From Mycoemilia scoparia (Eukaryota; Kickxellomycota; Kickxellomycetes; Kickxellales; Kickxellaceae), in the NCBI GenBank assembly GCA_027575805.1, contig JANBPU010000302.1, positions 1 through 18,466 on the forward strand: DNA of 18,466 bases. Direction: 5' to 3'. A program made the position numbers and the translations under genes. Positions 1 to 8,243 of this stretch are shown piece by piece. The notes beneath the pieces were generated by a model. The model ran no database searches and was not told the origin of the DNA. It was given only the letters and a program-made list of their open reading frames with translations. The first letter of the stretch is position 1; every line of letters begins with the position of its first letter.

Positions 1-365
1 TTAATCAAGTTTTTCTCAAGCTTCAACTGAAGCAGGCAACGTTATAATTCAAATATAGTAATAGTCAGTATAAAATTACATATTTACATTGTGTTTACTT
101 TGTTCGAAATTTGGCTTCTTATTCTTCTAATGATTAATGTAAGTAATTGAAAATACCGAACATTCACGTATTTTAATTTACACCTAATTTTTACCAGTTT
201 TAAAACTTTCATTTAGCTAATAAATATAGAATAAATGATAATATTATAATAAGTATTATAAGAATTCGTAAAATATAATGAAGCTTCAAAATAAAATAAA
301 GATAAACTGCAAATGAAGTGATTAAAAGAAAAATTATGAATGACGATGTAAGCTAATAATTAGAA
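1..365. other. AT-rich 3' flank of the HMMR-like gene
   Basis: Very AT-rich sequence directly downstream of the stop codon of the minus-strand coiled-coil gene. It presumably contains that gene's 3' UTR and end. No ORF, RNA gene or repeat was recognised, and no clear AATAAA polyadenylation signal on the minus strand was found. Confidence 0.6.
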
Positions 366-3300
366 TTAGAATTGAATGAACATTGATGTTCCTGTCCTTG
401 TAACCGAATCATCCTCATCTTGAGCATATACAACATTATTGTTATTACCAAAGTTATCAATATCATCTAAATCGTCCTGAACCTTAAGTTGCCTGGGTTT
501 AGTTTCCAACAGTTTATCCACTTTCAATGAACTGTTGCTTCTACCACCATTATTCTCTTGGTCATCAGAACCTCTGTTGTTGTTTCCATTGCTATGTCCC
601 CCGGATCTCGTTCTCACTGAATCATATCCTGATAACGATGGTTTAGAGATTTTGTTTTTATTTGCTCTAGCTCTAATTTGACTAGACAACACAAACCTTT
701 CAGCCCGACTCGAAGTTTTTTCACCATGAATTCCAACTACCTTAAATGCCTCAAGCTCACGTTCCAAATGATCAACCTTTCTACGATACTGGTCTCTAGC
801 TTTAGCCAACGCCAACTTCTCCCGTTTAAGATTAATATTATCTTCCTTTAATTTTTGAACATATCGAATCTTTTGACGCAAGTTTTGGTGGCCAGCCAGC
901 TGGGCATTAGAATTTATTAACTTGTTCATTTCTTGATATGCCATTGCATAATTGCTCTTTAACCATTCAATCTGCCAATCCATTTGTTCAGCCATTACAT
1001 TCTTTTCGGTTTCGGCTTCATATACCAATTGCTTAAGGTTGCGGATTTCGTCAACTAGATCGGTCATATCTATCTCGGTTTGTTCCAAAAGGTCCTTGTA
1101 TTTATTGGCTCGGGCTTCTATGTCAGCAAACTGTAATTCAAATTGTGCCCTCTCATCGTCTAATTCTTGGTCATACATTTCTAAACGGGCTTCAAGCTCT
1201 TCGATTTTATCAGTCAATTCTTCTGTCATATCTGCCTGTGGTGGTGGGGCACTTCGATGGGTCTCGAGTTCAGCTTCTAACTCTGCAATTCTGTCATTGG
1301 CCTTATCAAGACTGGTTTGCATGGCTTGCTTTTCTTCTTGATACTTCTCGGCATACCTGGCCTTGTATTTTGTCTCGATCTTTTCAGCTAAACTTTCCAT
1401 CTCATACTTGTGGCCTTCTTGAGCTTCCTCGGCTGCATCGATTATGCGTCTGTTCATGACTATTAGGTTTAGAGTTTCGAGTTCTTTGTCGATTTGTGCC
1501 ATGTCTAGTTTGGACTTTTGGTAAGCAATCACATCATTGGCAATCGATTTATGGAATGAAGAGGAGTCGAGTTTATCGCCTTCAGAACACCCCTCATCTT
1601 CCAAGTCACTCTTTAAAATGCGTGAAACCATATCGGATAGTTCAATATCATTGAATAGGCTAGAATTCAGCTCCTTGGAATCGCCCTGTTCATAGCAGCT
1701 GTTCATTATATCATCACTGAGCTTGTTTGAGACATACAACTGCAGGCTAAGATCCTTGACCAGGCCGGTTAGGATTTGCTTATCCATACTCAAGGAAGCC
1801 GATTTCAGTGTCATGATCTTCAATTCATTGTCCTGGATCTCAACCTTCTTTTCCAATTCCTTTTTGTTTTGACTATGTTTCTGGTACTGCTCATGCAACA
1901 AAGCAAGATAATGTCTTTCACTTTCGGACATATTCGAACTGGCCTCTTCAAGGTCTTCCTCAAGCTCATCAATTTCCTGCTGTAGACTTTGAATTGTCCT
2001 AGCACCATCTTTAGTCTCAGACTCTAGAGCTGCCATTTTACAATTAACACTTTCAAGTTCAGTTTCAAGCTCTTCAATCTTTTGCGAATGGTCCTGGTTA
2101 TTTCTCTCGTGCTTTTCAGCCTCGGCCTCAACTCTTCGAAGATCTTCCTCCAATTCATCGCGGGTTAGTCTCAAATCATCATAGTCCTGCTGAAGCTGTT
2201 TCTCTTTTTCTTCCCACTCTTGCTCTTGCTGAGCCTTTTGTTCATACACATGGTCTATATCGGCTTGCAACTGTGAAAGACGCTCCCTATGCTCCTCGCC
2301 AGTCTTGGACAGCTGTCTTCTCAGCTCCTCGATAGATTCTTGTGCAGATCGGCAACTATTTTTCCACTGGTCAACCGAACCGGCAAGTTCTTTGCGCTCC
2401 TCTGTCCACTGATCCTTTTCCGACTCGTATTTGGAAACCATAGCATCAAGATCATCTTTAAGCCTCCTATTGCTGCTTCTAAGTTCGGCCTCGATCTTTT
2501 TATGCTCACCACTGCGCTCGTCCAACTTCAACTGCAATTGTTCAATATCGGACTGTAAGTCACGGTTTTTTCTTTCCCACAAATCAGTTTCTCTTTTGAT
2601 TTCGTTATGGAGACCAGATATAGCATCATGGGATTCATCGAGCTGTTTAGTATATTTGGCTCTTAGGGCATTGAATTCCTTTGTTGCGGCAATATATTTG
2701 GACTCGGCCTTATCAATTTGGGCTTCCAAATCGGCTTGATGTTTACTAGCAGCATCTCGTTCACGTTCCAATTTAGCAACACTCCGTTCCAGATCGTGTT
2801 CAAGAGTGGCTTTTTGTGAACTGAGGGTTTCAATTTTATCTTCAAGGTCTTGTATAGCACTTCGAGCCTTGAGTTCACGTTCACTAGCATCATTAGATTT
2901 TCCATCAAACTCGGTTTTCATATCTTCAATTTCTTGTAAACACCGATCCTTTTCTCTGACAACATCTCTGAGCTCTTTGTCTTTAAGCTTAACCAACCTT
3001 TCGGTATTTTCCTGCAAGATTTGTAGTTCATTTTCAAGGCTGGTGACTTGGACACGCAATTTACTGTGCTCTTCCAGATAAAAGTTTGATCTTTCCTGGA
3101 GTTTATTAATTTCATCTTGTTTGAGATTGAGTTCATCCGAATAACGGTCTTCCGCATTCCGCAGCTTTTTCATGTACAATTCAATATCACGATTATGAGA
3201 CTGACGCTGTCTGTCTATGTTTTCTGTCATCTCCTTGGCGCTGGATTTTAGTCGTTGTCTTTCGGTCCTCAACTGCTCGAGATCGTGCAACAACTCCTCT

Positions 3301-4327
3301 TTGGCCATTTTTTCTTTTTCGGTGGTTTTGCGTAGCTTCTGGTTTAACTTTTCAAGCTCTTCTTGGCGTTTTTGGAGAAGCTTCTGGGCCTTTGGATTGA
3401 TTATGGTCGAATTCATCGATTTCTCGAAATTTTGGCGCAATAGTTCCTGTTCTTGTTCGAGTTTGCGGATCATAATCTCTTTGGATGCAATCGAGTTTTG
3501 TAGCTTGGAACGTTCGACTACCATGCCTTGGTACATTGTTTCTTGTTTTTGGAGTTTTTCGTTGAGTGTGGTTATTTCTTTGTTGGTTTGGAGTTTTATC
3601 CTTTCGTAGCGGTCTTTGTAATGTTCAAGCTATATAAGGAAATAAATATAGGGGATATTCTTCTTCATTTAGGATATATATATATATATATATAGAATTC
3701 ATGACTAACAAATTATTGTGTTGTGGATGGGTTTTACTTGCCTCCTTTTTAAGTCTTGTTTCTTCATTTCTCCAGGCTGCTAATGATGCGGAAGATGATG
3801 AAGCACCAACATTGTTGCGAATTGACCCAGCACGACTTAGCCCACCAGCAGAAGTCTTCTGGTTGCTTCCACTGGTCGTTGCACTATGGTTGCTCTGCGC
3901 AGACCCTGAGCGATGTTGACTGTGACTGCCTTGACCATTGGCGAGATCACATTTTTCTGTACACATGTATTATTGGGCAGTTAAGTTAGTTTATGTTTTG
4001 GAAATATATATATATATATATATACACTTGTATTCAAAGGAACAATTTGTATACAAACATACATACCTTCTTTAAAACGCTCCGCTTTGGTCAAGAAACC
4101 GTATCTTTTATAAGGATTATCAAAATCCGTTTTGGGGTGGTAGTAATTTGGACCTGGAACTTCGTCCTTCGCTATATACACATGGGTATTTGTGTAAAAG
4201 ATTATTAATTGGAAAAAGTATCGTTTGTTTTGTAGTAGTTGAGCAAAGTTGCTGCTTTGAGATATATATAGTCAATTGATAACATACGTGGCCTTTGGAC
4301 TTCTCTCTTGGTCAATCTGGCGGTCAT
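366..4327 (-). CDS. HMMR/RHAMM-like long coiled-coil protein (four exons)
   Basis: Exons, in transcript order, are 4327-4288, 4171-4067, 3956-3742 and 3629-366, giving 1207 residues. The ATG is fixed by an in-frame TGA directly before it. The N-terminus carries a PGPNYY motif (about residues 19-24) followed by a basic KAERFKE stretch, like the SPGAYDVKT...SQRFKQ start of vertebrate HMMR. Residues about 50-110 are Ser/Gly/Asn-rich and probably disordered. From about 115 to 1090 the chain is an almost unbroken coiled coil, with a less regular acidic/serine part near 750-830 and a proline break (APPPQ) near 913. The segment starting LAGHQNLRQKIRYVQKLKE at about 1031 matches the conserved HMMR C-terminal block (human GHQNLKQKIKHVVKLKDEN), and the match continues to VVGIHG near 1086. 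An Asn/Gly/Ser-rich tail follows. Family members bind microtubules and the centrosome/spindle pole; that role here is inferred. It is much longer than human HMMR (about 724 residues). A generic myosin-tail-like protein would lack both terminal motifs. Confidence 0.88.
3630..3741 (-). other. Intron 3 of the HMMR-like gene, apparent GC-AG type
   Basis: The donor reads AAGGAG|GCAAGT and the acceptor CTTATATAG|CTTG. This joins exons in phase 0 and keeps the coiled coil open (RLKKE then LEHYKD). The nearby GT, two bases further on, joined to the same acceptor gives an immediate TGA. The intron is 112 bp, like the other two introns of the gene (116 and 110 bp), and contains a (TA)n run. Confidence 0.7.
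3674..3694. repeat. (TA)n microsatellite inside intron 3
   Basis: About ten uninterrupted AT dinucleotides, lying inside an intron of the minus-strand HMMR-like gene. Confidence 0.95.
4004..4024. repeat. (TA)n microsatellite inside intron 2
   Basis: About ten AT dinucleotides inside the 110-bp intron 2 (3957-4066) of the HMMR-like gene, nearly the same length as the run in intron 3. Confidence 0.95.
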
Positions 4328-4718
4328 TCAAATTGGAACTTTGAATTATAAAGCTAAATTAGAGTGTCTGTTTGTAATACAAAAATAAATATCTTGATAT
4401 ATGGATTGTGCGTTGGTAACAAAAGATGGAGAGTGAAAAAGAGATAGTGCTGGTAGCAACAGTGTTGAAATAATGAAAAGTGATTGATTTATTTACAAAA
4501 CCCAAAAATGTAAATAAAACCTTTGGATCGAATAACAACAAAGAGAAGGTTTTTGTAGGGCGTACAATGTGTGTATGTGTGGAGCCAAGTAGTGCGCACA
4601 CAATAGTTCTTACTGGGAAAAGGTTTTCAATGCCTTTGTGTGAGGCTTTGACAACCTGAAGAAATTAAGAATCAACAAATTTGGCTTTGTTTACTTTTTG
4701 GGTGCTATTTAAAAACAA

Positions 4719-4808
4719 AGTCTCCTTTAAAAGTATACTGGAATAGTATCTCCGATATAAATCTAACATATATAGCTTATGGGCCAAAATTCCCGGAAGC
4801 ATGGGAAT
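4719..4808 (+). repeat. Repeat family R2, diverged copy 1
   Basis: Begins with TCTCCTTTAAAAGTATACT and aligns by eye, with roughly 60% matching positions, to the first 85-90 bases of the copy at 7743-7870. The shared pattern is TCTCCT, TATA(C/T)T(G/A)GAATA, then GCCAAA. The right end is not well conserved. Confidence 0.55.
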
Positions 4809-4854
4809 ATACTTTGGTTTATTTATATAGGAGTAATGAAAGGCCTAATCATCG

Positions 4855-4975
4855 ATATGGGCAATAATTTTTGAAGGGTAAATTTTGGGGTCCAATGATT
4901 ATAGGCGTAATCACAGCTAAATAGATGTCCAGTTTTACTAGTAAACTTTCACCCTTCAAAAATTATTACCCATAT
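4855..4975 (+). mobile_element. MITE-like element R1, complete copy 1
   Basis: A 121-bp element with near-perfect terminal inverted repeats. The left end reads ATATGGGCAATAATTTTTG, and the right end is its complement with a T in place of the C. Both continue into AAGGGT, for about 25 matched bases. There is no coding capacity. The outermost ATAT suggests insertion at a TA-type target, as for Tc1/mariner-derived MITEs, but the superfamily is inferred only from this. The interior contains CCAATGATTATAGG (4892-4905) and the palindrome TTTACTAGTAAA (4934-4945), both shared with the second copy. Confidence 0.75.
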
Positions 4976-5639
4976 AATTTGGTATACTTTTAATGAAGAC
5001 GCCTTTCCAAATGGGAAGGTTTTACTAGTGATCTAATCTATGTTAGGTAGAAATGGGACTTCATATTTCGGCCCAATCATCAGATATTTTATATGCAACC
5101 CCCAGGCACCCGGTTTACCCAAGGGCTTATGAACTTTGACCAAACAGCAATCCTTTCGTTCAATTCACATCTATGAATGTTGGTCTCTCAGGTATTATGC
5201 AAAGCAGCTAATCAAGAACACACTTTTATGATAAATCAATCAAGCCTTAGAAAGCCCTTGATATAAAAGCAAAAAACAAGGATTGAAATCCACCAAAAGT
5301 TATGATGGAATTGAATGGTGGTATCATCATTCATCTTGCTATTATTAAAATCTTATTTTAATGGTACGCCTGGTTCTATGGCATTCTGGACGGATAATGA
5401 ATGACATATGAGTTTTTACACAACAGTAACTTGAGTGATAGAATAAATGATTAGAAGATCTTTGCTATAAACGAATAATGTATTAAAGTAAATTTAATGT
5501 TAAAGTTACAGCAAAAATAAGGTTTTCTGACGATTGGAAGTAATAAGATTATGTTGTAAACATCCCCAGTAAACTATTAGCCCTATTGCTCTGAGCCATA
5601 ACTTTGACCAAAACTCAATCAACTAAGCCTTGTTCTCTA

Positions 5640-5765
5640 ACCTTTACATTTTATCTCTCAGCCATTCTCCCTTCCTCCTTTGCCAACATTCATCTTTCTC
5701 ACTCACTTATTATCAAATACCCAATAGAGAAATTTACAATCTCACAAAAATTTATTTATAAAACC
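5640..5765 (+). promoter_or_regulatory. CT-rich promoter with CCAAT and TATA-like boxes for the Asn-rich gene
   Basis: A pyrimidine-rich stretch (about 5650-5705) is followed by CCAAT at 5721-5725 and a TATTTATAAAA box at about 5753-5763, roughly 165 bases before the ATG at 5926. This arrangement is typical of fungal promoters. The transcription start is inferred to lie near 5790-5860. Confidence 0.5.
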
Positions 5766-5925
5766 CATTACAAATAAATCCAACGAATAAGCATTATTAT
5801 TTTTCTATTTTACTTTTCCTTTCTTTTTACTTTTGAACCAAGAGCTAACGTACAAACACACACACACACCAACAATAACCTTTATTCTATTTTATTTTCC
5901 TTTTTTAAGTCAATAAATTTTTAAT

Positions 5926-6309
5926 ATGGATAAAGAAAATCTAAATCCAAATGGTAATAGCCAAAGTAAGTTTCTTTCCCTCTATCTATCTCTCTCTCTT
6001 TCTTTCTTTCTTTCTTACCGAATTAACTAACAAAATTGTCAAATAATCTTTATCTTTAATCATATCCACATTAATAATATAAATATAGACAGAAGTAGTC
6101 GACAAAATAACCCTAGTTCACAAAATATTACCAATTCATATAACAATAGTCCTCAACCTCGTAGCTATCAAAATGCTAGTGACGGAGCTTATGATTTTGG
6201 TTATGAAGAAATGACAAGAATTTTGAATAAACGTAGCCCAACCTCACCTTCTGGAGGCACAAGAAATGGAAATGGACAAGGAAATAATCAAAGTCGTGGT
6301 CTGCGATAA
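5926..6309 (+). CDS. Small Asn/Ser-rich protein, 86 residues, two exons
   Basis: Exon 1 is 5926-5965 and exon 2 is 6089-6309, separated by a 123-bp intron with a GTAAG donor and an AATATAG acceptor; the junction codon is AAC. The start MDKENLNPNG has A at -3. About one fifth of residues are asparagine, with many Ser, Gly and Gln, so most of the chain is probably disordered. One stretch, YDFGYEEMTRILNKR, looks like a short amphipathic helix or linear motif in the middle of the protein. A repeat of SPTSPS follows it. There is no signal peptide or membrane segment. I do not recognise the family. Support comes from the promoter upstream, the consensus splice sites, and a frame that stays open across the junction. 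It could be a short regulatory protein; the function is unknown. Confidence 0.65.
5966..6088 (+). other. Intron of the Asn-rich gene, with CT/CTTT repeat
   Basis: Donor GTAAGT at 5966 and acceptor TATAG at 6088. The 5' part contains a (TC)n followed by (TTTC)n tract at about 5983-6016, and a CTAAC branch-point-like sequence lies near 6027. Confidence 0.65.
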
Positions 6310-6462
6310 CCACAACCACAATTTTTCTAGTTGTTGTATTCGTGTATTATTTTGTTTTTAATCTACAATTTTTTCGCTGACTACTTACATTCTTTTATAA
6401 CTATAATTATTTGTATTTTGTTTGTGCGTTGGATGATATTAAACTTGTATCAAGAAATGACA

Positions 6463-6588
6463 GGTTCACCATCAGATGGGAACAATCTTGTACCCACATA
6501 TCTTGAGCAAATTTGGCTCATTTGTCATACATTTAGGCTGCTACTGAAGTGGGCTTATTCTGGTACACTATAAGAGGAGAATCTACCA
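6463..6588 (-). repeat. Repeat family R2, copy 3 (inverted)
   Basis: Its reverse complement aligns along its length with the copy at 7743-7870. Shared blocks include GCAAATTTGGCT, CATTTAGGCTG, TTATTCT and AGGAGA. It lies between two convergent small genes and may be part of their 3' UTRs. The short ORF at 6331-6573 overlaps it and is not considered coding. Confidence 0.65.
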
Positions 6589-6648
6589 TACACTTTTATT
6601 TTGTTTAAACTATCTAATTGGTTGTAAATGAATGTCTGATGGGAGAAA

Positions 6649-6940
6649 TCAAACCCAGCCTACACTATAGACGCAGTCATATTCGTTGAAATATACGCCA
6701 AAGAATTTGCCAACTCTGCTATCAAAGTATATCCACTCGTTGTGGGAATTGACCTCGATGAATTTGTAGTACTTTGTGATATCTTCGTGGGACCAAGCGA
6801 TGACTGGAGGCCTATAATGTTTACAAATATGTATAATTCCTGAGTCCATTTGATATGAATCAATGGGATAATATAATATATATACGGTTAGTAACATACA
6901 ATGGTCTGACAAAGTTCGAGAGTTTGCTGTTGTCGCTCAT
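6649..6940 (-). CDS. Small protein of unknown function, 67 residues, two exons
   Basis: Exon 1 is 6940-6900 and exon 2 is 6811-6649; the 88-bp intron has a GTATGT donor and an ATTATAG acceptor. The product starts MSDNSKLSNFVRPLPPV and continues with a compact, aromatic-rich part: WSHEDITKYYKF near residue 20, then NEWIYFDSR and FFGVYFNEYD, ending VGWV. The many Trp/Tyr/Phe residues with alternating hydrophobic positions suggest a small folded beta-rich domain, unlike the disordered neighbour. The track gives an alternative, unspliced start within the intron, but splicing gives a more sensible N-terminus and consensus sites. There is no signal peptide. I do not recognise a family. The WSHEDI motif is faintly reminiscent of SAM-domain starts, but the protein is too short for a SAM domain. 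Confidence 0.55.
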
Positions 6941-7658
6941 AGCTAGAGTATTTTGGTTAGTATGCAGATGAATGAGAGATGTGCAATTGTGTGTAAACAA
7001 GAGTCGCAGAAATCAAGTAGTTGGCTTTAAATGGAAAAGGAATGCTGAAAAGTGATATGTTCCGGATTCATCTGGGGCATGCCGGGGGCTATTTATATGC
7101 TTCACGGCCGTTTTCTGATTCAACAAGAAACCCTCTCATCGGGCTCAACTGGGCAATTAATTGTTGTTATGGAAGCGGAAAGAGAAGGAGGGGAGCGAGG
7201 TTTGTGGCTGCTAGTGACTGTGAGATCAACCATCCCTCACAAATACAGGGAGAATATCCAATGGTGATGCCAGTGAAAGAGTACTCTTAGCACAGATATC
7301 ACACACACATACATCTCATCTAATCTCTCTTGACACTTCCCCAAAGCTTGTAAATGTAAATGTGTGTATGTATGTATGTGTGCCATGTTGCTCCTTTCCT
7401 TTAGTTTTGACACTTAGACCTCATAGACATTGTCAATGCTTGATGCTTCTGATAAGTAGAGTATGTTGAAGCACAGAGCTTGCAGTGTAAAATATACAGA
7501 TAAATAAGTCATAGGTTAAGGACATGGTGATTGGTGTGGTGTAGAGATCGTTTTAAATCAACAAAGAGTGATTGTGCGTGTGACACCATCTCTATTGAAA
7601 TCTCTTGCTCCGATTCTCATTAATCCACTGCCAAGATAAAAAAGAATTTCCATTTTCA

Positions 7659-7705
7659 CATGTGGATCATTATTTTTGAAGGGCATAGTTTTACTAGTAG
7701 GCCAG
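7659..7705 (+). repeat. R1 remnant (internally deleted copy 3)
   Basis: CATTATTTTTGAAGGGCA resembles the left inverted repeat of R1 and runs directly into AGTTTTACTAGTA, a block from the right part of R1. This is what an internal deletion of the 121-bp element would leave. Confidence 0.5.
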
Positions 7706-7742
7706 TTTCATCATGCATGTATTATACAATAACCTTTCATAC

Positions 7743-7870
7743 TGGAGTGTCTCCTCCAAAAATATATTAGAATAATCTCTTTGACACCAGCCTAAAATGT
7801 TTGACTTTTAAGCCAAATTTGCTGGAAACATATGTGTGCCATTTGGCTCAGCCTTGATGGAGAATCTCCC
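7743..7870 (+). mobile_element. MITE-like element R2, reference copy 2
   Basis: About 128 bp. The left end TGGAGTGTCTCC and the complement of the right end, GGGAGATTCTCC, form short imperfect terminal inverted repeats. An internal inverted pair AGCCAAAT (7811-7818) and ATTTGGCT (7841-7848) is perfect. It is non-coding. Two related sequences elsewhere in the window (4719-4808 and, inverted, 6463-6588) make it a dispersed family. The classification as a MITE is an inference. Confidence 0.6.
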
Positions 7871-8122
7871 TTATATTACTGTGCACACGTGAGTGATGTG
7901 ATATCTTTAAGCATCCCTACAATTACAGTCATTTGGCTTTTATGTTTCTCTCTCTTTCTTGCATTCTCAGTGTTTGTCCATTAGACTCGGGATGTCACCA
8001 AACTGACCTATGATATAGCCAAATAATAGCAATGAGCTTAGTTTTGAAGCTAATTCTGGTTGGCATTTATACTGTTTGATATCACCCAACAGCAACTGCA
8101 ATATTCAACAGATCATACACAA

Positions 8123-8141
8123 ATATATATATATATATATA
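8123..8141 (+). promoter_or_regulatory. (TA)n tract, probable TATA region of the F-box-like gene
   Basis: An uninterrupted TA run about 103-120 bases before the ATG at 8244. It would place transcription initiation between it and that ATG, arguing against the upstream in-frame ATG at 8076, whose extension would be translated through the TA run as alternating Tyr-Ile. Confidence 0.5.
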
Positions 8142-8243
8142 CCATTCAGCCACTGGGACATCCCTTATTCTATCGGCATTGCTTTCCTCATTCCTATTAT
8201 TCTAATAGATAATCTCACCAACAAAATAACTCCATACCTTGCC

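Larger units (their letters stand above)
4328..5925. other. Divergent intergenic region between HMMR-like and Asn-rich genes
   Basis: About 1.6 kb without a credible gene. It holds a diverged R2 copy (4719-4808), a complete R1 element (4855-4975) and, at the right end, the CT-rich promoter of the Asn-rich gene. The short ORFs here have no protein-like composition. Confidence 0.7.
6941..8243. other. Intergenic region upstream of both the 67-residue gene and the F-box-like gene
   Basis: About 1.3 kb. It contains an R1 remnant (7659-7705), an R2 element (7743-7870), a TGTA/TATG-rich stretch near 7350-7380, a CT tract near 7946-7962 and the TATA tract of the downstream gene. Overlapping short ORFs at 7021-7290 in two frames have unconvincing composition and were not annotated as genes. 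Confidence 0.6.

Noticed and set aside
952..3609. Several plus-strand ORFs of 70-130 codons opposite the coiled-coil exon
   Set aside because: They are antisense shadows of the long minus-strand exon, rich in Ser/Leu/Cys as expected from reversed coiled-coil codons.
3614..3739. GT donor at 3739 joined to an acceptor ending ACAAAG near 3614
   Set aside because: It keeps the frame but drops LEHYKD, and the acceptor has no pyrimidine tract. The GC-AG pair fits better, though RNA data could reverse this.
6331..6573. Plus-strand ORF of 80 residues
   Set aside because: It lies in the 3' region of the Asn-rich gene, and its end is inside repeat R2.
7021..7290. Plus-strand ORF of 89 residues, overlapping a second one in another frame
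   Set aside because: Two overlapping frames are open by chance, no splice or promoter context was seen, and the composition is not protein-like.
8076..8243. N-terminal extension of the F-box-like protein from the ATG at 8076
   Set aside because: It reads through a TA microsatellite as alternating Tyr-Ile and would remove the probable core promoter. The ATG at 8244 starts immediately before the conserved part.
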